Shown here: positions 52,400-61,757 of the stretch, one piece after another | Position numbering within the stretch: the first letter of the stretch is position 1 | How the letters are laid out: each line of letters begins with the position of its first letter | Assembly: GCA_016864895.1 (NCBI GenBank) | Contig: CP046107.1 | Location: forward strand, 1,123,741 to 1,187,740 | From: Neisseriaceae bacterium | GTDB taxonomy: Bacteria > Pseudomonadota > Gammaproteobacteria > Burkholderiales > Neisseriaceae | DNA length: 64,000 nt | Direction of reading: 5' to 3' | Translations under genes and position numbers: made by a program | Notes under the pieces: generated by a model | Database searches by the model: none | What the model saw: the letters and a program-made list of their open reading frames with translations, nothing else | What the model was told of the DNA's origin: nothing

Positions 52400-53380
52400 T
52401 CTCCTAATAATTCACTAAGATAGAATCGGAAATATTGTGTCGAATACTAATAAAGTGCCTGGTGGTGTGGGTAATGGTGACGAAAATTACAGGGTAATCA
52501 AAAACTAGCCAATCTCTAATTTTTGCATGCCTGTTTTAATAGCAACGGCCTTTGAGTCATAGTGGGTGACATTAAATAATGGGTTAAAGGCATGACCTAA
52601 TGATAGACCAATAAAATTATGTAATCACTAAACCTATAATACTTAGTTTGTATTTGTAATACAGTTGAGCATTTAAACCTGTAGTAAATAGTACATACCA
52701 ATTAGTATAATCGATATTGATGACCCACAATACCTTATTCTCAAAGATTTTTCTTTAAAAGTCATCCTTAATCAAAAAACTTATTTGATACAGGAAGAAT
52801 AACAACCAAACTAGTAGTAAATAAGTTGAGTACTGAAATTTTAATCCATTGGTATGTAAATTAAAGGTAATAGAAAAGATATACATGATAGGTACAGGTA
52901 GTGTTGAAATAGTAGTTGTACAGACAGACAATATGATATATCATTCCTCGGCCAGATAGGTCATAATTAGAAGTTGTGTTCCCACGGGGTAACAGCTTCT
53001 AGTTAAACCAGTAGCAATTTCTTTGTTCGGTTTAAATGTTTAAATAAATCAAAATTAGTGCCACTAAAAGTAAAATATATACCGAGATACTAAGATAATG
53101 GCACTCCTTCGAATGGAATTTAAAATCATTTTACTAATAGATAACTACTGAAAAATATAATAATACAAGCTAATGAATTTGAGATAAAGAATTGATCCAA
53201 ATAAACCACTTAGGTTGGTATAGGGAAACTATAACCAATGAAATTATAACAATAGAAAAATAATTAAAGAAAAATTTTGTGAGTCTTTCATGAAAATGTC
53301 CTGGTAATTTTATATTGTATCGAATTAATAACCAAAATAGCATCATGTGGCTAGGAATATTAATAAAATAATTAGAGAAT
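52400..53380 (-). pseudogene. bile acid:sodium symporter (BASS) family transporter, decayed
   Basis: The minus strand retains the order of a BASS transporter. The N-terminal segment RLTKFFFNYFSIVIISLVIV is followed by LYQPKWFIWI and YLGIYFTFSGTNFDLF. Then come KEIATGL and YPVGTQLLIMTYLAEE, corresponding to the P.G..SN..TYLA motif, followed by VCTTTISTLPVPIM. After that are HNFIGLSLGHAFNPL, the DSKAVAIKTGMQ segment matching the family's iE.GmQN motif, and PPGTLLVFDTIF. Frames change several times, stops intervene, and a stretch before the P.G motif is missing. The former substrate is unknown. Confidence 0.7.
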
Positions 53381-53428
53381 AAGCTCAAATACGTTATACT
53401 GGTAAGGTTAAATAATAAGGTATCCCAT

Positions 53429-55231
53429 ATGCAAAATAATACCATTCTATCTCGTTTAGAACAATTACGAGAAATTATGAAAATTAGAGAGATGGATGCA
53501 TGGGTGTCATTAACTTCTGATCCCCATTTATCAGAATATATTCCAGGTTATTGGAAAACAAGGGAGTATTTATCAGGATTTACAGGTTCGGCAGGGGTTC
53601 TGGTAGTTACTAAAGATAAAGCAGGTGTTTGGACAGATAGTCGTTATTGGGAGCAGGCAGAAAAACAATTATCAGGCACGTTGATTAAATTATTTAGACA
53701 AACTAAACAAAGTCAGACTCATTGGGATTGGTTACTGCAAGAACTAAGCAAAACACAAAGTATTGGTATAGATGGTAATACGCTTTCTTATGCTGACTAT
53801 ATCACACTAAAACAAAAAGTTGATCATAAGGGTATTGATTTAAGACTTGATGAAGATATCATTCAATCAGTCTGGCATGATAGACCTGCTCTCCCCAATA
53901 ACCCGATTTATATACACGGATCACCATTTGTATCTTTAACCTGTCAGGAAAAAATAGTCACACTTAGGAAATTGATGCGAGATAGAAAAGTAGATTATCA
54001 TTTGATCTCTAGTTTGGATGATATTGCATGGATCACTAATTTACGTGGATCTGATGTGGATTATAATCCTGTTTTTCTCTCCCATTTATTAATTACTTCG
54101 GATGAAGTAATTCTATTTATTGACACCAAAAAAATGGATACTCAAATAAGTCATTACTTAAATAGTCAAGAAATTAAAGTACTAGATTATGCTCATGTGA
54201 ATGAGGCTATTGCTAAATTGGATTATGCTAAACTTCTAATAGATGAACATAAAGTAGCATACGGTACATTGGTTAAGAAAAAACATACAACACAATTAGA
54301 TGTTGCGATGAACCCCAGTACATTACTAAAATCTAAAAAAACACCATTAGAATTAAAACATATCAAGGAAGCAATGTTGCAAGATGGTATCGCCCTGTGT
54401 CAATTTTTCTGTTGGTTAGATAAAACCATACAAGATAAGAAAATTATTTCAGAATTAGATATTGATGAGGAGTTAAGTAATCGAAGAAAAAAACAAGATA
54501 ACTTTGTATCATTAAGTTTTAATACTATTGCAGGATTTAATGCTAATAGTGCCTTACCTCATTATGCGGCGACCAAAGACAGCTATTCTTTACTTAAAGG
54601 AAATGGTGTTTTATTGGTTGATTCAGGGGGGCAATATTTAAATGGGACAACCGATATTACGCGGGTGGTTGCTATTAATCAGGTGACAGGAGCTCAAAAA
54701 AGAGATTTTACTTTGGTTTTAAAATCGCATATTGCGATGGCGAATTTGATCTATCCTGAGGGAATACCCATGCCCTTGTTAGATGTAATGGCAAGAGCGC
54801 CACTATGGCAAGAACATCTTGATTTTGGACATGGGACAGGACATGGTGTGGGTTATTTTTTAAATGTACACGAAGGTCCTCAGGTATTATCTTGTTATTC
54901 TAATGTCAGCGAGAAAACCAAGGTCTATGAGGGTATGGTTACTTCTATTGAGCCAGGTTTATATCGTCCTGGTAAGTGGGGGATACGTATTGAAAATTTA
55001 GCTGCATCAGTAGCACATCGGCCCCCTAACGAGGACGAATATGGAAAGTTTTTATTTTTTGATGTACTTACTCTTTGTCCAATTGATCGACGCTTAATTA
55101 CAGCATACGCACTAACAGAAACTGAAAAAAGTTGGTTAAATCGTTATCACGATAAAGTGAGAAATACGCTATTTAAGTACCTTAATTCGGATGAGAGGGC
55201 GTGGTTAGAATGGGCAACTCAAGTAATTTAG
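53429..55231 (+). CDS. Xaa-Pro aminopeptidase (aminopeptidase P family)
   Basis: The protein is 600 residues, the three-domain form of M24B peptidase. Two creatinase-like N-terminal domains precede the metal-binding pita-bread domain. The metal ligands are visible: Asp in LLVDSGGQY, Asp in GTTDITRVV, His in the FGHGTGHGVG segment, Glu in SIEPGLY and Glu in IRIENLAA. It removes an N-terminal residue preceding proline. It is not the shorter 440-residue PepP of E. coli. No signal peptide is present, so it is cytoplasmic. Confidence 0.92.
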   Translation: MQNNTILSRLEQLREIMKIREMDAWVSLTSDPHLSEYIPGYWKTREYLSGFTGSAGVLVVTKDKAGVWTDSRYWEQAEKQLSGTLIKLFRQTKQSQTHWDWLLQELSKTQSIGIDGNTLSYADYITLKQKVDHKGIDLRLDEDIIQSVWHDRPALPNNPIYIHGSPFVSLTCQEKIVTLRKLMRDRKVDYHLISSLDDIAWITNLRGSDVDYNPVFLSHLLITSDEVILFIDTKKMDTQISHYLNSQEIKVLDYAHVNEAIAKLDYAKLLIDEHKVAYGTLVKKKHTTQLDVAMNPSTLLKSKKTPLELKHIKEAMLQDGIALCQFFCWLDKTIQDKKIISELDIDEELSNRRKKQDNFVSLSFNTIAGFNANSALPHYAATKDSYSLLKGNGVLLVDSGGQYLNGTTDITRVVAINQVTGAQKRDFTLVLKSHIAMANLIYPEGIPMPLLDVMARAPLWQEHLDFGHGTGHGVGYFLNVHEGPQVLSCYSNVSEKTKVYEGMVTSIEPGLYRPGKWGIRIENLAASVAHRPPNEDEYGKFLFFDVLTLCPIDRRLITAYALTETEKSWLNRYHDKVRNTLFKYLNSDERAWLEWATQVI

Positions 55232-55243
55232 ATAGGAATGAAT

Positions 55244-56467
55244 ATGTTTAAGAATAATAAAATATTGGGTAGTGTATTTATCGTGTCGGGTACTGCTATT
55301 GGCGGTGGTATGGTAGCAATGCCGATTGTGTTATCTGGTGTTGGGTTTATTACTTCTACCCTTATTTTATTGATGATGTGGGGTCTGATGTGTTACTCGG
55401 CTTTGCTAATGGTTGAATTATATCAGTATCATTCACCTTGCCATACCCCAACACAAATTGCTGAGTACTATCTAGGGAAACCAGGTAAAATTATTTTACT
55501 GGTCAGTATGTTGACTATGATGTTTGCTTTAATAGCGGCTTATATCGCAGGTGGTGGTGAGTTATTTCAAGTAATAGGTGGACTGTATTTTGATAACCAT
55601 ATTCCTGGCTATATTTATTCAATTTTGATGATTGGAATATTGGCTATTTTTTTGGTGTTAGGGACGAATAAAGTTGATATACTTAATAAGTTGTTGTTTA
55701 CATTAAAAATTAGTGTATTGATCTTAATTTTATTTTCCATGTTATCATTTGTTAGGGTAGGGAATCTAGATAGTTTGCCCGATAGTAATTTTGTTGTTTT
55801 GGTGTCATTGCCTTTGATTTTTACTGCTTTTGGATTCCATACATGTATCCAGAGTTTAGAAATATATTTAGAAGGCAATCGGTCAAAAGTTAGAAAAGTG
55901 ATGATCATCGGTAGTGTCATTCCTTTAATTGTTTATGTTTTTTGGATGTTGGTTATTTTAGGGAGTTTAGACAGTGCAACTTTAAATGGTATTATCCGGG
56001 CGGGAGGAGGTGTTGATAGCATTTCCTTGACGATTCGTCAATTATTAGGTAATCCCTATATTGAGATTGGAGTTAAAGTTTTTGTTTTGCTTGCCATATT
56101 AACATCATTTTTGGGGGTGTCTTTAGGTGCTTTTGATTATATTTCTACTGGTTTGAAAATCAATGAGCAAATTTTAGGGCGCTTAACTGCTACCATAATT
56201 ACTTTTTTTATCCCTGTACTTTTTGTCGCTTTTTATCCTAAAGGGTTTTTAAAAGCACTAGGGTTTGCAGCAATTGCCTTTTCTCTAATGACTTTAGTTA
56301 TTCCTTCACTGATGGTTTGGCAAGAAAGAAAGATAACCCCATATCAATTAGGAAATTACAGAGTCAAAGGCGGGAATATTGGTTTATTGGCTGTATTTTT
56401 GGCTGGATGTTTGATTATAGGTATACAAATACTTGTTTTCTTAGATTATTTACCCAAAATTGGTTGA
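55244..56467 (+). CDS. aromatic amino-acid permease (TyrP/Mtr family)
   Basis: The product is about 407 residues with eleven membrane segments. SVFIVSGTAIGGGMVAMPIVLSGVGF near the start and LPLIFTAFGFHTCI in the middle are typical of the hydroxy/aromatic amino-acid permease (HAAAP) family, which imports tyrosine or tryptophan with protons. The second of two close ATGs is preferred because the 'agga' site is too near the first. It lies 12 bases after the aminopeptidase gene, so the two may share a transcript for peptide and amino-acid use. Confidence 0.88.
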   Translation: MFKNNKILGSVFIVSGTAIGGGMVAMPIVLSGVGFITSTLILLMMWGLMCYSALLMVELYQYHSPCHTPTQIAEYYLGKPGKIILLVSMLTMMFALIAAYIAGGGELFQVIGGLYFDNHIPGYIYSILMIGILAIFLVLGTNKVDILNKLLFTLKISVLILILFSMLSFVRVGNLDSLPDSNFVVLVSLPLIFTAFGFHTCIQSLEIYLEGNRSKVRKVMIIGSVIPLIVYVFWMLVILGSLDSATLNGIIRAGGGVDSISLTIRQLLGNPYIEIGVKVFVLLAILTSFLGVSLGAFDYISTGLKINEQILGRLTATIITFFIPVLFVAFYPKGFLKALGFAAIAFSLMTLVIPSLMVWQERKITPYQLGNYRVKGGNIGLLAVFLAGCLIIGIQILVFLDYLPKIG

Positions 56468-56520
56468 CCATATGACCTATTTGTTTTACTGAGGTCTCCA
56501 TGCTTTAGAGCGGGGAAATA

Positions 56521-56823
56521 TCAATTTGATTTGAATAGATCCTTAGGAAAATTATTTTCTAAGGTTCTGGAGATAGCACACACATAAGTATTATTTGATT
56601 TTGCCTGATCGTCTATTAAACATGCTTTTTTATAAAATTTGTAAGCTAAGTCTATTTGTTTCCTACTCTCATAGTATTCTGCTACTTTAATACACTGATC
56701 AAGCTTTTTATCATTATTGCATTCTTTAACCATATTTATAATATCAATGTCATCATCATAGGCATAAGCAAATAGCGATAAACAGGATAACAGCAGAACT
56801 GATAAACATTTTTTTATTAACAT
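56521..56823 (-). CDS. small exported Sel1-like protein
   Basis: The product is about 100 residues with a signal peptide (MLIKKCLSVLLLSCLSLFAYA, cleaved after AYA). The mature part has one Sel1/TPR-like unit (CIKVAEYYESRKQIDLAYKF followed by YKKAC) with paired cysteines like those in the 461-residue Sel1 lipoprotein at 1974. An alternative ATG lies four codons upstream. No clear ribosome site is seen. It could be a truncated paralogue of that lipoprotein. The function is unknown. Confidence 0.65.
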   Translation of the reverse strand: MLIKKCLSVLLLSCLSLFAYAYDDDIDIINMVKECNNDKKLDQCIKVAEYYESRKQIDLAYKFYKKACLIDDQAKSNNTYVCAISRTLENNFPKDLFKSN

Positions 56824-56887
56824 TAATTTATCCATTTTAGTTAATAACCATGTGTTAGAGAGAGAAATTCAATAAAAGTTCGGTGAA

Positions 56888-56912
56888 ACAAGAGAAGATG
56901 AGCTTCTCTTGT
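56888..56912 (-). terminator. possible terminator after sodB
   Basis: 'acaagagaag' and 'cttctcttgt' form a ten-base-pair stem with a five-base loop, 20 bases beyond the sodB stop. The T-tract is short on the minus strand. Confidence 0.5.
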
Positions 56913-56932
56913 TTACTTTATTTGAAAGGTCA

Positions 56933-57532
56933 CTAGCTAGCAATTTGTCCTAGATTTTCACTAGCAAATTCCCAATTAACCAATTCCCAAAAGTGTTTTA
57001 AATATTCAGGACGAGCATTTTTATAATCAATATAGTAAGCATGTTCCCAAATATCTACTGTTAGTATTGGGGTGAGAGATTTATCTTTAATAGGGGTATC
57101 TGCATTGCTTGTATTAACAATAGTGAGAGAACCATCAGCTTTTTTAACTAGCCAAGTCCAGCCAGAACCGAAATTAGCAGTAGCTTGTTTGGTGAATTCT
57201 TCTACAAAAGAATCGAAAGAACCAAAATTTTTTTCTAGGGCTTCGAGTAACATCCCGGTTGGTCTCCCGCCACCGTTTGGTGACAAGCAATTCCAGTAGA
57301 AAGTATGATTCCAAACTTGAGCTGAATTATTAAAGAGACCACCTGCAGGAGCTTTTTGAATGATTTCTTCTAAACATAAATTAGCATAGTCTTTGTTGTC
57401 AGCTAACAGGTTATTCAAATTATTCACATAAGTTTGATGATGTTTACCATAGTGATAGTTGATAGTTTCTTCAGAGATATGGGGTTCTAACGCATTTTTT
57501 TCGTATGGAAGTTTTGGTAATTCAAAAGACAT
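56933..57532 (-). CDS. sodB: superoxide dismutase (Fe)
   Basis: The protein is 199 residues. The metal ligands lie in INYHYGKHHQTYV (His), WNHTFYW (His) and VDIWEHAYYIDY (Asp and His). The Gln in NNSAQVWNH, near residue 70, is the mark of iron-type enzymes. There is no signal peptide, so it is cytoplasmic. An 'aaggagc' site precedes the ATG. Confidence 0.96.
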   Translation of the reverse strand: MSFELPKLPYEKNALEPHISEETINYHYGKHHQTYVNNLNNLLADNKDYANLCLEEIIQKAPAGGLFNNSAQVWNHTFYWNCLSPNGGGRPTGMLLEALEKNFGSFDSFVEEFTKQATANFGSGWTWLVKKADGSLTIVNTSNADTPIKDKSLTPILTVDIWEHAYYIDYKNARPEYLKHFWELVNWEFASENLGQIAS

Positions 57533-57699
57533 AATTTGCTCCTTAAATTTATGAATTAGTATTTTATTTTTGATGGACAGTATACAAAACTTTAACCTGA
57601 GGTACAGGTTTAATCTATTAATTTTATTTAATGAATAAATTAAAATAATTTAGATGACATTCTGATAATGTATTTTAGGGGTTAAACTTATTGTTATCT

Positions 57700-57969
57700 C
57701 TATGGGATTATTTGGTAATAAATTTCATTACTATTAATAAAGCCTAAATCTTTACGAGCAGTTTCCGCAATAGCATCGCTGCCACTTTTTAAATCATTTA
57801 TTTCAGCTTGCATAGCATCATTGCGAACTTGTAGTGCCTTATTTTTTTCTTCTAATTTAGCCAACTCACTGCCAATAGAAGAAAAATCTTTCCAACCACC
57901 TTTGCCTGTCCAGATGTTGTACTGTAATAAAGTAAGGCAGAGTAAAAGAAATGAAGTAATGAATTTCAT
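57700..57969 (-). CDS. ftsB: cell division protein FtsB
   Basis: The protein is 89 residues. It has an N-terminal membrane helix (MKFITSFLLLCLTLLQYNIW), a coiled coil (about 30-65) with heptad Leu/Glu/Asn, and the conserved ending with AIAETARKDLGFI. With FtsL and FtsQ it activates septal wall synthesis. The motif YNIWTGKGG is typical. In many relatives eno lies just upstream. It is absent here. Confidence 0.92.
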   Translation of the reverse strand: MKFITSFLLLCLTLLQYNIWTGKGGWKDFSSIGSELAKLEEKNKALQVRNDAMQAEINDLKSGSDAIAETARKDLGFINSNEIYYQIIP

Positions 57970-58312
57970 AAAATAATTTTATTTGATTGCGAGTATGTAT
58001 TATTCTAACTCAAGTTCATCTGTGAGTATAGGGTCAAAAATTTTTAACCAAACGGTAGCTAAAAAAATTCACTAACATTTGTTCTGGATGAATTAGGAGA
58101 TACCTCTGCTGATTTTTTTGTACAAGGAGTATTGTGATTATTTACAAGTATCTTGGACTTATAACTCATCAAGTTTTATCATCTTAAAACAAAAGTTAAC
58201 TTTTTGTTGAAGATCTAGTGTATCTTTACGAGCTACAACTTTTTTTGTCAGCAATAAACCTAATTTTTATTTAAGAGAGTTCGATTTAAGTATTTGCATG
58301 TAACTACAAAAT
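57970..58312. other. intergenic region, possibly with a small gene remnant
   Basis: No intact gene. Plus-strand sequence at about 58078-58200 translates to TFVLDELGDTSADFFVQG followed in another frame by DYLQVSW, which resembles the end of a small mechanosensitive channel (MscS: ...ELGaSSiNFvVR... YWDL). The match is short and uncertain. Confidence 0.35.
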
Positions 58313-59119
58313 TTATTGGCTTTTAATGAAGTCTACTAATAAATTAGCTACTTCTACAGGTCGTTCTAATACACTAGCATGTCCTGTGTTTATTTGGATC
58401 AATTTTGATTGAGGTAGTCGGTGATAAAGTTGGTTGGCATATTCGTAAGGAATTATTTGGTCTTCGGTACCAGTAAGTATTAATACAGGTTGTGTGATGC
58501 TATTTAAGGCAGAGGTAATATTAATGGTTAAATCTAGTTTAATTTGGCTCAACATGCCATCCCAATTAGTACCTATTTCTATACTTTTGACTAACTCATT
58601 TAACATTTTATTACCTAATTTCATTAGGAAAGTACTACCAAAAATATCTAAACATAATGTTTGGGAAGCCATTTTATAGTCAATATTAATTATATCTTGC
58701 CATAATTTAAGTTTAAGTTGCATGCTAGGTGCTTCTGAATTAATAAATCCTCCAATAGAAGTAACCGATAAAAATCGTTCAGGATGGGTTCCAGCAAGAT
58801 ACAAAGCAATACTTGCACCTAGAGAAAAACCAATAACATGGACTTCTTCAATTTTTAGTTCATTTAATATAGATATTATTTGGGCATTGATAATTTTTAG
58901 GTTTAGATCTTCTTTGCTATTAGGCGTTCTTCCAGAACCCGGGAGGTTAGGTCTTATATAGAGCCAATCAGTTTTTGATCTAAGTGTTCTGATTAACTCA
59001 GACCAATTACTCATAGCATTGCCACCTGTTCCGTGAATGAAAAGAATAGGGGTTCCTTCCCCATCGATATATGTTTCAATCAAACCATGGGGTGTGTAAA
59101 TATCTTTTTTCATATTCAT
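58313..59119 (-). CDS. alpha/beta hydrolase
   Basis: The protein is 268 residues with the alpha/beta-hydrolase fold. The oxyanion motif is LFIHGTGGNA, the nucleophile elbow is VIGFSLGASIAL (Ser near residue 98), the acid is probably the Asp in LTGTEDQIIP, and the His lies in INTGHASVLERP. It hydrolyses an unknown ester or related bond. There is no signal peptide. It stands alone. Confidence 0.88.
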   Translation of the reverse strand: MNMKKDIYTPHGLIETYIDGEGTPILFIHGTGGNAMSNWSELIRTLRSKTDWLYIRPNLPGSGRTPNSKEDLNLKIINAQIISILNELKIEEVHVIGFSLGASIALYLAGTHPERFLSVTSIGGFINSEAPSMQLKLKLWQDIINIDYKMASQTLCLDIFGSTFLMKLGNKMLNELVKSIEIGTNWDGMLSQIKLDLTINITSALNSITQPVLILTGTEDQIIPYEYANQLYHRLPQSKLIQINTGHASVLERPVEVANLLVDFIKSQ

Positions 59120-59272
59120 CAGTAAAATTATTTTAAGTTAAACATTATACTGATTTAAATGGATTTTAGAACTTCAATTTGTGAGTATATAGAAACAATC
59201 TCATCGTTTCGTCGTAAGACCAGATCCTTGCGGTCAGTAGTCAATTAACACCACTAGAATCAATCATAAATC

Positions 59273-60529
59273 CTATTGGTTAAAAACCAGTTTACAGTAA
59301 AATTTGTCATCGCTCTCTTTGATAATATAATTAAAGCCCAGTTTGTCAACTAGTTTTTTTGTTAATTCTAAACCCACACCAAATCCATATTTCCTTTCAG
59401 TTAGGGCATTTTCAACCTCGAGAAACTTGGGGGTTAAACGAATATTAATATTTCCTGATAAAGTATGTTGGAAAGTATTCTTAATGATGTTATTTAGGAC
59501 GATTTGTACAGGGAAGTAATAGGTTTTAATAGTGCTAGGTTCGGAAACGATCTTCAGTTGTATGTTGGGATTGTTTTGAATGTTAGAAATATTTTGTTGG
59601 ATTACCTCTTCTACTAATTGATCTAATTGAACAGATTCAATATTAATTGACTCAGAACCTCTATCAAGCCATAAAATAGCCTGTGTTATTCCTTGCATTT
59701 GATGAGTATACTTTTCTAAACGGATAATAGCTTGTTGGAGTTTAGGATTATCATTAATTTCACATTGCTTGAGAACATACTTTAAAATCTCTGTGTTAGA
59801 GACAATAATACTCAGAGGCGTTCTTAATTCATGGGATGTATAAGACAAAAATTGTCGCTCACGTTCATTGACCAGACTAATAGCTTTCATATTATGGTGT
59901 AATAATTCAGCAAAATCATTTAACTCAGGGTAAATGAAATTTGGAATAGGGTTATTTAAATTTTTTATATTCAATGAATTAGCCCAATTCTTTAAGGCCG
60001 ATATAGGTCTATCCATTGTTTTGAAAAGAAACCATAGCATAAAAAAGATAAATAATAATAGAATAACAGCTGTTGATCCCAATAAAATAGCTACTCTAGT
60101 AGGGGCAAGTAGCCTATAATTAGATAAGTCAGCACCTGGGCTATTGACAAAGCTTACATATTTTGTTTTTAAATCATTCTGGAATTTGTATACAATCCAG
60201 GAAGAAATATTTTCCGTATTATTATTTTTAGGTATATTTATACGATATAAATGATTAGTGGTATCAGGTTCTGAGGGCATAGCAGAGCGTAACTCCTCTG
60301 GTTGTTGTTGCCAGCTATCAGAAACGTAGTATATTTTTGAGGGGCCTTCATTTATGGCAATATTTTGAATATCATAAGAAATGATCTCCTTCATCCCTTG
60401 AAACAAGAAGTGAGTTGCCAACAAGCTATAGCTAATAATAACTACGGAAAAGGCAATTAGGATAGAAATGATGAACCATGTTTTTAGACTGACATTTTTA
60501 CTTTTAAGATAATTGATTAAGTCTGAGGC
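59273..60529 (-). CDS. sensor histidine kinase
   Basis: The product is about 418 residues from the Met at 60529; the frame is open eleven residues further to 60562. Two membrane helices (about 20-45 and 150-175 of the shorter form) enclose a periplasmic sensor of about 100 residues. The phospho-acceptor box is SYTSHELRTPLSIIVSN, the N-box is LNNIIKNTFQHT, and the final box is shortened (GFGVGLELTKKLVDKL). It overlaps the response-regulator gene, so both are co-translated. The stimulus is unknown. Confidence 0.9.
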   Translation of the reverse strand, partial: ASDLINYLKSKNVSLKTWFIISILIAFSVVIISYSLLATHFLFQGMKEIISYDIQNIAINEGPSKIYYVSDSWQQQPEELRSAMPSEPDTTNHLYRINIPKNNNTENISSWIVYKFQNDLKTKYVSFVNSPGADLSNYRLLAPTRVAILLGSTAVILLLFIFFMLWFLFKTMDRPISALKNWANSLNIKNLNNPIPNFIYPELNDFAELLHHNMKAISLVNERERQFLSYTSHELRTPLSIIVSNTEILKYVLKQCEINDNPKLQQAIIRLEKYTHQMQGITQAILWLDRGSESINIESVQLDQLVEEVIQQNISNIQNNPNIQLKIVSEPSTIKTYYFPVQIVLNNIIKNTFQHTLSGNINIRLTPKFLEVENALTERKYGFGVGLELTKKLVDKLGFNYIIKESDDKFYCKLVFNQ

Positions 60530-61178
60530 CATAGTTTGGAACTGTTTCAAGTTGGATATCACAATCAGTGATTTGATCTAAAGTTTGTCTTAGTTTGTGT
60601 AAGTGAACTTTTAAACTATTACTATTAGGCAGTAAATCTCCCCATAAGAAATTTTCTATTTCTGAACGACTCACAGTATCAGGTGCTTTTCTTAACAAAA
60701 TTTCCATAATTTTCCAACCAGTAGGCGTTAAGTTAAAAATTTGGTCATTTACAGTACATTGATGAGTGTTAAAATCCATAACCATAGTACCAAATTTTAA
60801 GGTTTTTACCTGTCCACTTTTTCGGTTAGCTAGTACTTTGATGCGAGCCACCAACTCCTCCAAGGCTACAGGCTTAACCAAAAAGTCATCTGCACCAGCA
60901 TCAAATCCTTTTAATTTATGGTGCAGTTGGTCTTTAGCTGTTACCATCAAGATAGAAACATCTTTACCAAGGGATCTGATTTTGTGGCAAAACTGGTAGC
61001 CATTGATACCAGGTAAACTAATATCTAGAAGCAAACATTGATAATCATGCTCTTGTACTAGGTTAAAAGCAATTTCCGCACTAGGGGCATAATCAACATT
61101 AATTTTTTGAAGACTCAAATAATCAATGAAAGTGTTCGCCAGATCTATATTATCTTCTATCAATAGTATATCAAGCAT
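60504..61178 (-). CDS. response regulator, OmpR/PhoB family
   Basis: The protein is 224 residues. The receiver domain has LLIEDN near the start, the phospho-acceptor Asp in LLLDISLPGINGYQFC and the Lys in FLVKPVALEELVARI. The C-terminal winged helix ends with the typical VPNYGLRL. It precedes the histidine kinase and overlaps it. The target genes are unknown. Confidence 0.95.
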   Translation of the reverse strand: MLDILLIEDNIDLANTFIDYLSLQKINVDYAPSAEIAFNLVQEHDYQCLLLDISLPGINGYQFCHKIRSLGKDVSILMVTAKDQLHHKLKGFDAGADDFLVKPVALEELVARIKVLANRKSGQVKTLKFGTMVMDFNTHQCTVNDQIFNLTPTGWKIMEILLRKAPDTVSRSEIENFLWGDLLPNSNSLKVHLHKLRQTLDQITDCDIQLETVPNYGLRLNQLS

Positions 61179-61285
61179 TTTTGTTCCTTATGATATGTGA
61201 CTAAATTTTTGAATTATCAAACTTAATTACACGAGCACGCTGAACAATATAACAAAATAGGTTAATATATGGTTAAAAAATTAAA

Positions 61286-61654
61286 TTAGAATGGCCATAG
61301 CCAAGCCCAAACTCTTCTATTATCTGCGATTAGCAGATTCAGCGTATGTGTGGCAGAGGCTGTGTTCATAGTGTCAACACGTAAGCCATTTTGATAAAGT
61401 TCAACTTGTAATTTGCCGGGTAAAAATATTTGTTTTTCTCCTGTGCCCAGAATAATAATTTCAGGTTTTGATTCAGATGTTATTAGTAAATCATCTATCG
61501 TTAGCTCTTGGAATGATTTATTGACTATCTGAATATGCTTATCCCGAATGAATATTGGTTGAGTATAGGTCATGTTGTTGATAATAATTTTTCCATGTTG
61601 GTAGCTATCGATCCACACAGGATAATCATCTGAGTTAGTAATTTCTATTTCCAT
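61286..61654 (-). CDS. Mth938-like (DUF498) protein
   Basis: The protein is 122 residues. The fold is the MTH938 type: IIINNMTYTQPIFI, then IIILGTGEKQIFLPG, then the MNTASATHTLNLLIADNRRVWAWLWP ending. Relatives in mitochondria (NDUFAF3) help assemble complex I. The bacterial role is not established. It diverges from hom. Confidence 0.88.
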   Translation of the reverse strand: MEIEITNSDDYPVWIDSYQHGKIIINNMTYTQPIFIRDKHIQIVNKSFQELTIDDLLITSESKPEIIILGTGEKQIFLPGKLQVELYQNGLRVDTMNTASATHTLNLLIADNRRVWAWLWPF

Positions 61655-61757
61655 AAATTGTTCCTATCAATAATTAACATTGTATTCTAGTTTAAATTAT
61701 TTGACAAAAGAGTATAATCTGGAGCCTATCATTAAAATACTTTAATTTGAGGTAATT

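Noticed and set aside
53170..53445. 91-codon minus-strand frame upstream of the aminopeptidase gene
   Set aside because: It is the opening part of the BASS transporter remnant, not an independent gene, and its first codons lie inside the aminopeptidase gene.
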